Below are positions 36,746 through 45,908 of a DNA stretch of 64,000 bases, one piece after another (the stretch's first letter is position 1; each line of letters opens with the position of its first letter). Position numbers and translations under genes: made by a program. This stretch comes from Fretibacter sp964410285 (lineage in GTDB: Bacteria; Pseudomonadota; Alphaproteobacteria; Caulobacterales; Maricaulaceae). Under the pieces are notes generated by a model, which was not told where the DNA came from, did no database searches, and was given only the letters and a program-made list of their open reading frames with translations. Location of the stretch: contig CAYPFR010000002.1 of the NCBI GenBank assembly GCA_964410285.1, positions 62,001-126,000 on the forward strand, written 5' to 3'.

Positions 36746-36746
36746 C

Positions 36747-37679
36747 ATGATTACCTTTCTAAATGCCCTGATCCCGGTCATCGTTATTGTTGCGATTGGC
36801 AGAGGCTTAGCATGGAAGCAAATCATCACCGACGGCGGCTGGCGCGGCATAGAACGTATCAGCTATGTACTCCTCTTTCCCGCGCTCATTATCCGAGAGA
36901 TAGCTAAAGCGCCGCTGGAGAGCGCCCCTTGGGGCCTTGCCGCCGTTTTGATCGCCGCTCAGATACTATTGGCGGCTGTGGGCTTGCTTGCCCGCGATCA
37001 AAAGGGCCGCCCCGCAAAAGGTTCAATCATTCAAAGCAATGTCCGCTGGACGGCCTTTGTCGCGCTATCCATTGCCGGCGCGTTGTTCGGCGGCGAAGGG
37101 CTCGCGCTGGTTGCGATCTCGGCGGCGGCTATGATCCCGATCGCCAATATTCTTTCCGTCGGAGCCTTGGTGAAATATGGCGATATCAATGTGTCCGAAA
37201 ATCCCGCCCAGACACCCAATGTTCTGCACGGTCTGGTTACCAATCCGCTCATCATCGCGTGCATGATTGGCATTGGACTCAACCTTTTCGGCCTCACGCC
37301 GCGCGGGGTGGCGGATAAAACACTTGGTCTTTTGGGGCGATCAGTAATCGCTTTAGGATTGCTAACGGCGGGTGCAGGCGTTGATTTTACGGCGCTTAAG
37401 CGCACGGGGGCGCGCACTTTGATCTGGTCACTTGTCCGGCTTATCGGTCTGCCGCTGGCCGCGCTAGCCTTTGGGCTTCTTATTGGGTTACCGCGCCTGT
37501 ACCTTTTGATTGCCGTGATATGCACAGCAACACCAACTGCAACCAATTGTTATATTCTCTCTCGCCAACTCGGAGGAGATGCCCCTTTGTCGGCCAATCT
37601 GATTGCCGTGCAAACCCTACTCTCGGTGCTCACGATGCCGCTAATATACTGGCTGGCGCTGATAATGATTGGCGCTTAG
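36747..37679 (+). CDS. AEC family transporter (auxin efflux carrier type)
   Basis: This 310-residue integral membrane protein has about ten hydrophobic helices across its length and no soluble domain. The layout and motifs (ALIPVIVIVAIGRGLAWK at the start; TPTATNCYILSRQLGGDAPL near the end) match the AEC/BASS-like carriers, which export or import organic anions. The substrate is unknown. No ribosome site precedes the ATG, because the region is occupied by a hairpin. It converges with dusA, and the two stop codons overlap. Confidence 0.85.
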   Translation: MITFLNALIPVIVIVAIGRGLAWKQIITDGGWRGIERISYVLLFPALIIREIAKAPLESAPWGLAAVLIAAQILLAAVGLLARDQKGRPAKGSIIQSNVRWTAFVALSIAGALFGGEGLALVAISAAAMIPIANILSVGALVKYGDINVSENPAQTPNVLHGLVTNPLIIACMIGIGLNLFGLTPRGVADKTLGLLGRSVIALGLLTAGAGVDFTALKRTGARTLIWSLVRLIGLPLAALAFGLLIGLPRLYLLIAVICTATPTATNCYILSRQLGGDAPLSANLIAVQTLLSVLTMPLIYWLALIMIGA

Positions 37680-38677
37680 GCGGCGGCTTTAAACGCATTT
37701 ATGCGCGCGAGGGCGGATGCGATAATATCTGACGGGGCGAGCTTGGCCGAAAGGCCTTCGCTTAGGCTTCTGCGCCAGAGCCTCGCGCCCGCCTGCCCCG
37801 CATAAAGTCCCATAATATGCCTGATGAGTGCCTTGGTGGAGCGGTCTGCGTCTTGGCAGCTTAGCGCGTAATCAATAAGCCGTGCGGCGACCTGCTCACG
37901 CGTGAGATTAAAGGCATCGCCGCCGTAAACTTTTTCGTCGACCCCGGTCAGCATCCACGGCGTATTATAGGCCGCGCGGCCAATCATGACCCCGTCAAGT
38001 CCGCTACTGGCCTTCAGCGCGGTATCAAGGTCAGTCAGCCCGCCGTTGAGAACAATCTCAAGATCTGGAAACATGGCTTTCATTCGCCGCACCAAGCCGT
38101 AATCGAGAGGCGGAACTTGCCGGTTTTCTTTGGGCGATAGACCTTTGAGCCAGGCCTTACGCGCATGAATAATGAAATGGCGGCAGCCCGCCGCAGCGAC
38201 CGTTTCGATGAATTGCGGCAGCGTGCGTTCAATCTCTTGGTCATCTACGCCAAGCCGGCATTTGACCGTCACGGGCTTCTTGCTTACGGCCTGCATAGCG
38301 GTAAAGCATTTTGCCACAAGGTCAGGGTTTTTCATCAGGCAAGCCCCGAACGCGCCCGATTGTACGCGGTCGGACGGGCAGCCAATATTGATATTTATCT
38401 CGTCATAGCCCTCAGCGCAGCCGATCTCTGCCGCCCTCGCGAGCTTATCAGGGTCCGAGCCGCCAATCTGTAAGGCCACAGGATGTTCGGCCGGATTAAA
38501 CGCCAAAAGCTGCGCACGTGGCCCGTGGATAACCGCATCCGCCACCACCATTTCCGTATAAAGCAAAGCCCGTGCACTTAGCTGGCGGTGAAACCAGCGG
38601 CAATGCCGGTCCGTCCAATCCATCATGGGCGCAACACTTACCCTAAATTGCTCATTTTTTATAATAATATTACTCAT
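37676..38677 (-). CDS. dusA: tRNA-dihydrouridine(20/20a) synthase DusA
   Basis: This 333-residue FMN enzyme reduces uridine at positions 20/20a of tRNA D-loops. It starts near VSVAPMMDWTDRHCRWFHR. The catalytic cysteine lies in NIGCPSDRVQSGAFGACLM, and FMN contacts include LNGGLTDLDTA and GVMIGRAAYNTPW. ATG 38677 is chosen; the 26 codons before it are hydrophobic and not conserved. It converges with the AEC gene at overlapping stops. Confidence 0.94.
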   Translation of the reverse strand: MSNIIIKNEQFRVSVAPMMDWTDRHCRWFHRQLSARALLYTEMVVADAVIHGPRAQLLAFNPAEHPVALQIGGSDPDKLARAAEIGCAEGYDEININIGCPSDRVQSGAFGACLMKNPDLVAKCFTAMQAVSKKPVTVKCRLGVDDQEIERTLPQFIETVAAAGCRHFIIHARKAWLKGLSPKENRQVPPLDYGLVRRMKAMFPDLEIVLNGGLTDLDTALKASSGLDGVMIGRAAYNTPWMLTGVDEKVYGGDAFNLTREQVAARLIDYALSCQDADRSTKALIRHIMGLYAGQAGARLWRRSLSEGLSAKLAPSDIIASALARINAFKAAA

Positions 38678-38850
38678 AATTGCCGATATAATAGATAATA
38701 GTTTAACACTCAAATATGCCACAAGGCGTGCAATAGGCACTGCCAAAAGACACATTAATTCTGGCGCCCATTTCCCCTGAGTCCTCTCTATTTATGGTCT
38801 TTCTTAAACAATTATCAGGAATAAACCGAATTTATAGTTTCGATAGGTTT

Positions 38851-39633
38851 TCAGCACTTATTTCTATGCATGTATTTTTCAAACGTCTCTGCAACCGCTT
38901 TTGACATTTCCGAATTCACCTTGGCATCTTTTACGGTTTTAGCGACTTCTCGCATTTCTTCGGCGCGGCGAATGCCATGAGTTCCAACACGTTCAAACCA
39001 GTATTCCATGCGATCTTTGTCCCAGCCCATGCCGGGGAAGCTGCCATGTAATGAGGATTTTATCTCCGCCTCAACATCATAAAACTGGGCAGCTTGGAAA
39101 CATTCTAGGGTAAGCGCCTCCATACCTTTAATCATGACGGATCTGCACATTTTTATTGCGGCGGCACGCCCTATTTCTTGCCCAACGCATCTAACGTTTA
39201 ATCCTAGCTGGCTCAGTTTACTGGATATGGCCTCTCCGTCAGGGTGAGACAGCAGCAAAGGCACATTGGCTTGTTTCGGGTAAACAGGCGCCATAATCGC
39301 AAGATCGACGAGGTTTTCACAGATAGCGACATTGGCTTGCTTTGTGCTAGGCGAAATAGAATTCATCTCTAGAAAGTATTGATTGGGTTTCAAATATTGC
39401 GATACTTGCTTTGCGGCGATTGGGGCTTGCTCTGCTGTTACAAGCGAGAGCACCCAATCTGCATCATCTATCACTTCAGACAATGTTCCAAGGAAACTAA
39501 CACCGGCTGACGCAGCTCTAGCTTTGATGTTATCATCTTGCTTGAGATCATATGCATGAACATCAGCGTGTTGCGTAAGATGTTGGCCGAACATATGCCC
39601 GGCCTCACCAAATCCGATTATGGCGATCTTCAT
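38851..39633 (-). CDS. NAD(P)-dependent dehydrogenase with DUF1932-type C-terminus, in the lig operon
   Basis: This 260-residue enzyme has an N-terminal Rossmann fold (IAIIGFGEAGHMFG) and a helical C-terminal domain of the DUF1932 type (IKMCRSVMIKGMEALTLEC), in the beta-hydroxyacid/6-phosphogluconate dehydrogenase superfamily. The usual catalytic lysine falls at AAAIKMCRS. Its ATG overlaps the ligU stop, so it is the last gene of the ligK-ligI-ligU operon. No step of the known 4,5-cleavage pathway needs it once LigC is present. It may act on a side product or a related substrate. Confidence 0.8.
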   Translation of the reverse strand: MKIAIIGFGEAGHMFGQHLTQHADVHAYDLKQDDNIKARAASAGVSFLGTLSEVIDDADWVLSLVTAEQAPIAAKQVSQYLKPNQYFLEMNSISPSTKQANVAICENLVDLAIMAPVYPKQANVPLLLSHPDGEAISSKLSQLGLNVRCVGQEIGRAAAIKMCRSVMIKGMEALTLECFQAAQFYDVEAEIKSSLHGSFPGMGWDKDRMEYWFERVGTHGIRRAEEMREVAKTVKDAKVNSEMSKAVAETFEKYMHRNKC

Positions 39634-40679
39634 AAGAACACGCTTCCATCCATAATCTTACGCGCTGTGCGCAAGAGAGCCGTGCGAATAACGGTGCCCC
39701 CTTCCCATTCTAACTCCACCGTCAGCGCGCCCGTCGGGTGTTCAACATCAACGCGGCATGGGTTCGTCTCATCAAAATTAGCCATACCAGCGGCAACGCC
39801 GCCCATAAACATACAGCCCGCCGCATCGGAAGCTGCCGCCAGCACACCCACCGCTTGATGGACGCGGTGCGGAATAAAGGTACGCGTTGAAATAATTCCG
39901 CCATTTCGCGGCGGCGCGATTAGGCACATTTTGGGTATCGTCATATCAGCGACATCACCCAAATTCATCAGGACGCCAGCTTGAAGCCGGATCACCTCTA
40001 ACCGTGTTTTTATTTTGTCATTCGACTCTAATTCTTCCGGTGTTTCGTATCCGCCCAGACCTAAATCTTTGGCGCGTATCAAAACACTCGGCATGCCGTT
40101 ATCAACAAGCGTACACTCAATGCCGTCTATACTGTCAATCTCGTTGCCAGTGGGCAGTAAAGCTCCGCACTGAGCCCCTGCGGTTCCGAAATAGTTTTGT
40201 AAAACCGGGGCATGCACTCCAGGAACACCGTCAATGCGCGCCGTGCCGTCATAGGTGACTTTGCGATGGGGCGTTTGCACAATGAGGTCCGCGCGCGAGT
40301 CAGAATTGACCATATAGACCCGCACAGTTGTTTCATCTTCCTCTGCCTCTACGAGGCCTCGCTCAATAGCAAAAGGGCCAACACCCGCCAGCATATTTCC
40401 GCAATTTTGAGAGTCGGAAATCGCACCTGTCTTGGGTGTGACTTGCAAAAAGAGATACTCAACATCGACACTGTTTTGATCGGACCGCGAGACAATCGCC
40501 ACCTTACTTGTGAGGGGATGCGCCCCGCCAATCCCGTCAATCTGGAGGGCATCAGGTGAGCCCATAATCGTCAGTAAAGCTTGATTGCGCGCCTTAACAT
40601 CAGACGGCAAGTCAGTTGCCAAAAAAAACGGCCCCTTTGATGTGCCGCCGCGCATGAACATGCAAGGGATTGACGTCAT
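39630..40679 (-). CDS. ligU: 4-Oxalomesaconate tautomerase, PrpF family (LigU/GalD)
   Basis: This 349-residue protein has the PrpF/diaminopimelate-epimerase-like fold. It starts MTSIPCMFMRGGTSKGPFF and carries SDSQNCGNMLAGVGPFAIE. In the 4,5-cleavage pathway this family moves the double bond of 4-oxalomesaconate to give the form that LigJ hydrates. The start overlaps the ligI stop (ATGA), and the stop overlaps the next start. The family assignment is firm. The exact isomer made is inferred from the neighbours. Confidence 0.88.
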   Translation of the reverse strand: MTSIPCMFMRGGTSKGPFFLATDLPSDVKARNQALLTIMGSPDALQIDGIGGAHPLTSKVAIVSRSDQNSVDVEYLFLQVTPKTGAISDSQNCGNMLAGVGPFAIERGLVEAEEDETTVRVYMVNSDSRADLIVQTPHRKVTYDGTARIDGVPGVHAPVLQNYFGTAGAQCGALLPTGNEIDSIDGIECTLVDNGMPSVLIRAKDLGLGGYETPEELESNDKIKTRLEVIRLQAGVLMNLGDVADMTIPKMCLIAPPRNGGIISTRTFIPHRVHQAVGVLAAASDAAGCMFMGGVAAGMANFDETNPCRVDVEHPTGALTVELEWEGGTVIRTALLRTARKIMDGSVFL

Positions 40680-41596
40680 GCTTCGCCTTTTGGGATAGTG
40701 TGCCCGGGCCAATAAAGCCGCATTGGATTTTCAACGAGCAGCTTATGCTGCACAGCTTTTGATGGCGCGATATGCGGGATACGGTCAACCAGCAAGCCAT
40801 CATCAGGCGTATGCGTTTTCATATTAGGATGCGGCCAATCTGTGCCCCATAAAACCCTATCGGGAAAACGCTCCACCAAGCTACGGGCAAAAGGCACAAC
40901 ATCGTCATAGGGCGGCCCCGCGACAGATAGGCGTTCCGGACAAGAGACCTTAACCCAGAAATTAGGGTTATCAGCCATCAGTTTGATAAAGCGGTTAAAC
41001 TGTGGATGGGATACGCCCAACGAAACATCAGGACGGCCCATATGGTCAATCACGACCAGGGTCGGTATGGCCTCAAGAAAAGGCGCGATTTCTTCGAGCT
41101 CTTCCGCTTCAAAATAGACAACCACATGCCACCCCATTTTGGCGACACGCTTCGCGATTTTCAAATAGTCTGACTTAGGTGTCGGATCGACAAGACGTTT
41201 GAGAAAATTAAACCGCACGCCTCTTACGCCCGCAGCGTCTAAGGCCTCAAGATCCGCATCGGATATGGCCGGATCAACAATCGCAACGCCCCTCGCCTTG
41301 CCCTTAGAGCGTCTCAGGCAATCGACCATAGCGTCATTAATTTTACCGTGACAGCTGGCTTGTACCAAAACGTTTTTATCAAACCCCAGATGATCCCGCA
41401 GCGTGAATAACTTCTCAGTTGGCGCATCATAGGGCGTATATTTACGAATGGGTGAATAGGGAAACTTATCTGACGGTCCGAAAACATGACAGTGAGCGTC
41501 TACCGCGCCGACAGGAACCTTAAACTCAGGCACCTTTGGATTGGCATGCACATCACGCGCACCTTCAGTTGGAAGCTGTGCTTGAATATTCGCCAT
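40676..41596 (-). CDS. ligI: 2-Pyrone-4,6-dicarboxylate hydrolase LigI
   Basis: This 306-residue amidohydrolase-superfamily enzyme opens the lactone 2-pyrone-4,6-dicarboxylate to 4-oxalomesaconate. Typical segments are VGAVDAHCHVFGPSDKFPY (metal-binding HxH), VIDHMGRPDVS and WGTDWPHPNM. It overlaps ligK by one base and ligU by a few, so translation of the operon is tightly coupled. Confidence 0.94.
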   Translation of the reverse strand: MANIQAQLPTEGARDVHANPKVPEFKVPVGAVDAHCHVFGPSDKFPYSPIRKYTPYDAPTEKLFTLRDHLGFDKNVLVQASCHGKINDAMVDCLRRSKGKARGVAIVDPAISDADLEALDAAGVRGVRFNFLKRLVDPTPKSDYLKIAKRVAKMGWHVVVYFEAEELEEIAPFLEAIPTLVVIDHMGRPDVSLGVSHPQFNRFIKLMADNPNFWVKVSCPERLSVAGPPYDDVVPFARSLVERFPDRVLWGTDWPHPNMKTHTPDDGLLVDRIPHIAPSKAVQHKLLVENPMRLYWPGHTIPKGEA

Positions 41597-42273
41597 TAGA
41601 TATATTTCAGCCCTTTGTCTTTGAGGCGCTCTCGCATGCCGTAAACATCAAGACCCAGTTCACCAGCCGCGAACCGTGCGCGGTTACGCGCCTCTTTCTC
41701 TTCACGTGCATGAGCGTTCTTTAAGACCGTTTCAGCCGTTGCATGAGGGACGACGCAAACGCCATCATCATCAGCGACAATAACATCTCCAGGATTGACG
41801 GCCTGCCCTGCGCACACAATCGGTACGTTAATTGACCCTAAGCTCTCTTTGACGGTGCCTGTGCCGTGAACATATTTGGACCAGACAGGAAAATCCATCT
41901 CTTGTAGTTCGGCCAAATCGCGAACGCCGCCCTCAATGATTAACCCGCGAACACCGCGTAATTTTAAAGCCGTTGCAAATAAGTCCCCGAAATAACCGGC
42001 ATCAGACTCAGATGTTGGCGAGATGACGAGAATGTCCCCTTCTTGGCATTGTTCAACAACAACATGGATCATCCAATTATCGGCTGGAGGGATAGACACA
42101 GTCACCGCGTTCCCTGCGACGCGGGCGCCGGGATAAATAGGCCGCATATAGGGTTTCATGCACCCTGTTCGGCCTTGGGCTTCGGACACAGTCGCAACGC
42201 CACTTGCACCCAATCCATCAACGATGCTTAGATCAACACGATCAATATTCTGCACAACAACATGTTCAGCCAT
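41596..42273 (-). CDS. ligK: 4-Carboxy-4-hydroxy-2-oxoadipate aldolase LigK
   Basis: This 225-residue RraA-like class II aldolase makes the last cut of the pathway, giving pyruvate and oxaloacetate. The metal and substrate motifs appear as GGVRDLAELQEMDFPVW and DVIVADDDGVCVVP. It starts 92 bases after ligR on the same strand, with an AGAGGA ribosome site. The gap holds a short AGTTC-AGAG-GAACT inverted repeat but no clear promoter. Confidence 0.93.
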   Translation of the reverse strand: MAEHVVVQNIDRVDLSIVDGLGASGVATVSEAQGRTGCMKPYMRPIYPGARVAGNAVTVSIPPADNWMIHVVVEQCQEGDILVISPTSESDAGYFGDLFATALKLRGVRGLIIEGGVRDLAELQEMDFPVWSKYVHGTGTVKESLGSINVPIVCAGQAVNPGDVIVADDDGVCVVPHATAETVLKNAHAREEKEARNRARFAAGELGLDVYGMRERLKDKGLKYI

Positions 42274-42365
42274 ATCATCCTCTTCAGTTCCTCTGAACTA
42301 TTATTCTTACAGACGACCAATTCCAGCCCGAAGTCAGTTCTGCCCATTAGAAAATACGAATTGTT

Positions 42366-43517
42366 TTAACAAACCCTGCGAAGGTCTTTAATGAAATTGG
42401 ACTGCGAATCCGTCGGCCGCCATCCCTCACGGTGTGTCAAACCTATCAAACGGTTTAAACGCGGCGGCAATGGACACACAATGGCGAGCCATCCTGCCTC
42501 TAACTCAACAGCAACTTGGTCGGGAGACAAAATGGTCAAACAATCTGTTTTCATCAATATTTGACGGTTGGCGATAACAGAGCCGCATTCCACGGAGATG
42601 CGCGGCACAGATAGACCTTCCTCCAAAAATAGACTTTCCCATTTATCGCGAAGCGGAATGCCGGCGTTCGGGACACACCAAGGATATTTGCTTAAAGCCT
42701 GCGCAGGCATTGATGTGGGCGTTTCCCCAGTAACAAGTGGATGCCCTGCCCGAGCGACAATGACGGGCGCATCTTTAAATAAAGGAACTTGAACGAGGTC
42801 GGGTCCCGGCTCTGGATCGCGTAGTGCCCCAATCAAAAAGTCAAGTTCACCATTTCGAAGGGGTTCAATCAGCTCAATGAATGAACCTTCCGCGATATAA
42901 ATATCAATGTCGGGGTATTTTTGCTGATAGTCTACGATTGCAGATGGCAAAACGCGGGCCCGACACAGCGGCATAGCACCGATAGACACACGTCCTGATT
43001 TCACGCCCTTAAAGGCGGAAATGTCCTCTATCAGGTAGCGCAATTCAGCCCCAGCTAGCCCAAATTGACGCGCCTTAAGCAAGCCGAAATCCGTTAAAAC
43101 AATGCCCCTTCCTTTTCGCCGGGTTAAATCCTGCACCAAAACAATTTCAAGATCACGAATAGCGCGATGCAGTGAAGCCGTAGACAATCCCGTTAAATGA
43201 GAGGCTTCAGCGTAATTTCCCCCTCGGGCCAAAGCGAGAAAGGCTTTGATCTGCGTATGAGTCACATTTTTGCGGCCGATATACCCAAGAATAGCCTGCA
43301 CACGCGGATAAATCAGCCCAGCAGCCTCTGTGGGGGCCATCCCCTCATTTTGACGATTGAACAAGCGCACATCAAGCTGATTTTCTAGTTTCGCAATAGC
43401 TTGCGTGACAGCGGATTGAGATAAGCTCACAGCACGCGCCGCCGCTTGCAATGTCCCGAGCTCTACAATTTTCACAAATGCTTTAAGATGCCGGATATTA
43501 AAAAGCCATGTCTCCAT
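42366..43517 (-). CDS. ligR: LysR-family regulator, LigR-like
   Basis: This 383-residue protein is longer than the usual 300 of the family. It has an N-terminal winged helix-turn-helix (LQAAARAVSLSQSAVTQAI), then a second HTH-like stretch near residues 90-140 (ALARGGNYAEASHLTGLSTASLHRAI), and the periplasmic-binding-protein-like effector domain. The doubled DNA-binding region explains the extra length and is also reported for GbpR/LigR-type regulators. It lies between the two lig operons and probably activates both with protocatechuate or a related acid. Confidence 0.85.
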   Translation of the reverse strand: METWLFNIRHLKAFVKIVELGTLQAAARAVSLSQSAVTQAIAKLENQLDVRLFNRQNEGMAPTEAAGLIYPRVQAILGYIGRKNVTHTQIKAFLALARGGNYAEASHLTGLSTASLHRAIRDLEIVLVQDLTRRKGRGIVLTDFGLLKARQFGLAGAELRYLIEDISAFKGVKSGRVSIGAMPLCRARVLPSAIVDYQQKYPDIDIYIAEGSFIELIEPLRNGELDFLIGALRDPEPGPDLVQVPLFKDAPVIVARAGHPLVTGETPTSMPAQALSKYPWCVPNAGIPLRDKWESLFLEEGLSVPRISVECGSVIANRQILMKTDCLTILSPDQVAVELEAGWLAIVCPLPPRLNRLIGLTHREGWRPTDSQSNFIKDLRRVC

Positions 43518-43543
43518 AATATCCTATTAGCATTTTCTTATAC

Positions 43544-43592
43544 CAAATGTAGACTCCTAATTCGGTTTGCCGACGGAAAACCTCTACATTTG
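43544..43592. promoter_or_regulatory. Inverted repeat in the ligR-ligJ divergent promoter region
   Basis: CAAATGTAGA (43544-43553) is repeated as its exact reverse complement, TCTACATTTG (43583-43592), in the 102-base gap between ligR and ligJ. This is the expected place for a LysR-type operator controlling ligJABC and ligR. No copy is obvious before ligK. Confidence 0.6.
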
Positions 43593-43619
43593 CACTAATT
43601 GAAAAGGTGTAGTGTTTTT

Positions 43620-44660
43620 ATGAGCTTGATTATCGATTGCCATGGCCATCAAACATTAGTACCGCAAGCTCACTTAGAGTTTCGTGAAGCCCAGAAAGCT
43701 CGTCTGAAAGACCCATCTCTACCACGTCCCAATTTACCAGATTATGCGGATGAAGAACTGCAAGAGATAATCGCGAATAATCAATTTAAGCTCCAACAAG
43801 AGCGCGGTGCCGATATCACAATATTCTCGCCAAGAGCCTCTCGCATGGAGCCTCACATTGGCGATAGTGAAACTTCCGTCGATTGGGCGCATGCTTGCAA
43901 CAATATGATCAAGCGCACGGTCGATTTATTTCCCGATAATTTTGTCGGCGTGTGCCAACTCCCTCAACAAATCAAAGACGGAAAACCGGTTGGGCTAGAA
44001 GACGCCATTGAAGAGCTTGAGCGCTGCGTGGATGAGTTAGGTTTCGTGGGCTGCAATCTAAACCCGGATCCTTCGGGAGGACATTTCTCGGCACCATCTT
44101 TGACGGACCGCTATTGGTATCCGCTCTATGAAAAAATGGTCGAGCTTCGTGTTCCAGCGATGATACATGTTTCAGCTTCGTGTAATGATTGCTTACACGC
44201 GACGGGGTCTTACTATATGGCGGCAGACACTAACGCCTTTATGAACCTTATGACAGGCGACCTATTTTCAGATTTTCCAGAACTCAATTTCATTATCCCG
44301 CATGGCGGCGGGGCCGTACCTTATCATTGGGGACGTTACCGAGGCCTTGCCGATATGATGAAAAGACCCTCTCTGGATGAATATGTAATGGGAAACGTCT
44401 ATTTTGACACCTGCGTTTATCATCAACCTGGTATCGATTTATTATTCGATGTGATTGACCCAAAAAATATACTCTTCGCTTCTGAAATGATTGGAGCCGT
44501 GCGCGGCATTGATCCGCAAACAGGCCACTATTTTGACGACACGAAACGCTATGTCGAAAACCTCGGCCTTCCGCCTGACGTGCGTCACAATATTTTTGAG
44601 GGCAATGCGCGCAGGGTTTATCCGCGGCTTGATGAACGACTAAAGGATCAGGGACGATGA
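43620..44660 (+). CDS. ligJ: 4-Oxalomesaconate hydratase LigJ
   Basis: This 346-residue member of the amidohydrolase superfamily adds water to oxalomesaconate, giving 4-carboxy-4-hydroxy-2-oxoadipate. Metal-binding residues appear as IIDCHGHQTL at the start, MIHVSASCND, and IIPHGGGAVPYHWGR. ATG 43620 (MSLIIDCHGH) places the HxH at the normal distance from the start. It is the first gene of ligJABC and overlaps ligA by four bases (ATGA). Confidence 0.93.
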   Translation: MSLIIDCHGHQTLVPQAHLEFREAQKARLKDPSLPRPNLPDYADEELQEIIANNQFKLQQERGADITIFSPRASRMEPHIGDSETSVDWAHACNNMIKRTVDLFPDNFVGVCQLPQQIKDGKPVGLEDAIEELERCVDELGFVGCNLNPDPSGGHFSAPSLTDRYWYPLYEKMVELRVPAMIHVSASCNDCLHATGSYYMAADTNAFMNLMTGDLFSDFPELNFIIPHGGGAVPYHWGRYRGLADMMKRPSLDEYVMGNVYFDTCVYHQPGIDLLFDVIDPKNILFASEMIGAVRGIDPQTGHYFDDTKRYVENLGLPPDVRHNIFEGNARRVYPRLDERLKDQGR

Positions 44661-45061
44661 GTGATAAGCTTCAAAATTACAAAGAGGCGTTCGAAGATAT
44701 TCCAGGAACGCGGGTCTTCACAACGGAGCGCGCGAGGCAAGGTTATCACCTCAATCAATTTTGCATGACTCTCATGAAGCCAGAGAACAGGAAACGATGG
44801 CTCACAGATGAAGAAGCCTATCTTGCAGATTGGAAAATTACCTCTGAACAAAAAGCAGCCTTACTGGCCCGAGATTATAACCGTCTGCTCGATCTGGGCG
44901 GAAATATTTATTACCTCGCCAAGGTTTTTTCGACCGACGGGCTCTCCTTCGTACAAGCTGTCTCCACCATGACCGGCATGGATGTCGAAGATTACAAAGC
45001 CATGATGAATGCTGGCGGCCGTTCCCCCGAGGGTGTTCGCTCCATAAAAGAGGGCAATTAA
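44657..45061 (+). CDS. ligA: Protocatechuate 4,5-dioxygenase alpha subunit LigA
   Basis: This 134-residue small helical subunit lies over the active site of LigB. It starts after a coupled ATGA overlap with ligJ and carries the family segments FEDIPGTRVFTTERARQGYH, MTLMKPENRKRW and MTGMDVEDYKAMMNAGGR. Length and order (ligA before ligB, one base apart from its stop) match Sphingobium SYK-6. Confidence 0.95.
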   Translation: MSDKLQNYKEAFEDIPGTRVFTTERARQGYHLNQFCMTLMKPENRKRWLTDEEAYLADWKITSEQKAALLARDYNRLLDLGGNIYYLAKVFSTDGLSFVQAVSTMTGMDVEDYKAMMNAGGRSPEGVRSIKEGN

Positions 45062-45062
45062 A

Positions 45063-45908
45063 ATGGCCAAAATTACAGCAGGCATCGCAACCAGCCACGT
45101 TCCCCTCATGGGCGTGGGTATCGACCAGAACAAACAGGAGGAAGACTATTTCAAACCCATTTTTGCGGGATATGAGTGGACGAAAGCGTGGGTTAAAAAA
45201 CCTGAGAACAAACCTGATGTCGTTGTACTTGTCTTTAATGATCATGCCTCGGCATTTGGTCAGGATATCATTCCGACTTTTGCGATTGGTTGCGGCGAAG
45301 AATTTCAGCCTGCCGATGAAGGCTGGGGGCCACGCCCCGTTCCGGCGGTCAAGAACTATCCCGACCTCGCATGGCATATCGCCCAGAGCCTGATCATCGA
45401 TGAGTTTGATATGACCATCATAAATGAGATGGATGTTGACCATGGACTGACCGTTCCCCTCTCCGCCATGTTTGGAGAGCCTAAGGAATGGCCGGCCTTG
45501 GTTGTGCCGATTATGATTAATGTTGTGACTTACCCAATCCCGTCGGGTGATCGTTGCTATCGGCTCGGACAGGCTATCAAAAAAGCCGTGGAAAGTTTCC
45601 CCGAGGATTTAAATATACAAATCTGGGGCACAGGCGGTATGAGCCATCAACTCCAAGGGCCGCGTGCGGGGCTTATCAATCAGGAATGGGATCAAAAATT
45701 CCTAGATGACCTGACAGCAGACCCGGAGCGCCTTCGTGCAATTCCGCATATTGAGTATCTGCGCGAAACGGGATCTGAAGGCATTGAGATGGTGATGTGG
45801 CTTGTGATGCTCGGCGCGCTGACAAATCCCAAAGAATTACATCGTCATTATCATGTCCCCGCTTCGAACACAGCGCTCGGACATATCGTTTTGGAGAATG
45901 GAAAATGA
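45063..45908 (+). CDS. ligB: Protocatechuate 4,5-dioxygenase beta subunit LigB
   Basis: This 281-residue catalytic subunit of the class III extradiol dioxygenase uses Fe(II) to cleave protocatechuate between C4 and C5. The iron ligands are in ITAGIATSHVPLMG (first His), a second His in VFNDHASAF and an acidic ligand near the C-terminus. The catalytic His is in MDVDHGLTVPL. It is directly followed by ligC with an ATGA overlap. The cluster could also accept gallate-type substrates, but that needs assay. Confidence 0.95.
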   Translation: MAKITAGIATSHVPLMGVGIDQNKQEEDYFKPIFAGYEWTKAWVKKPENKPDVVVLVFNDHASAFGQDIIPTFAIGCGEEFQPADEGWGPRPVPAVKNYPDLAWHIAQSLIIDEFDMTIINEMDVDHGLTVPLSAMFGEPKEWPALVVPIMINVVTYPIPSGDRCYRLGQAIKKAVESFPEDLNIQIWGTGGMSHQLQGPRAGLINQEWDQKFLDDLTADPERLRAIPHIEYLRETGSEGIEMVMWLVMLGALTNPKELHRHYHVPASNTALGHIVLENGK

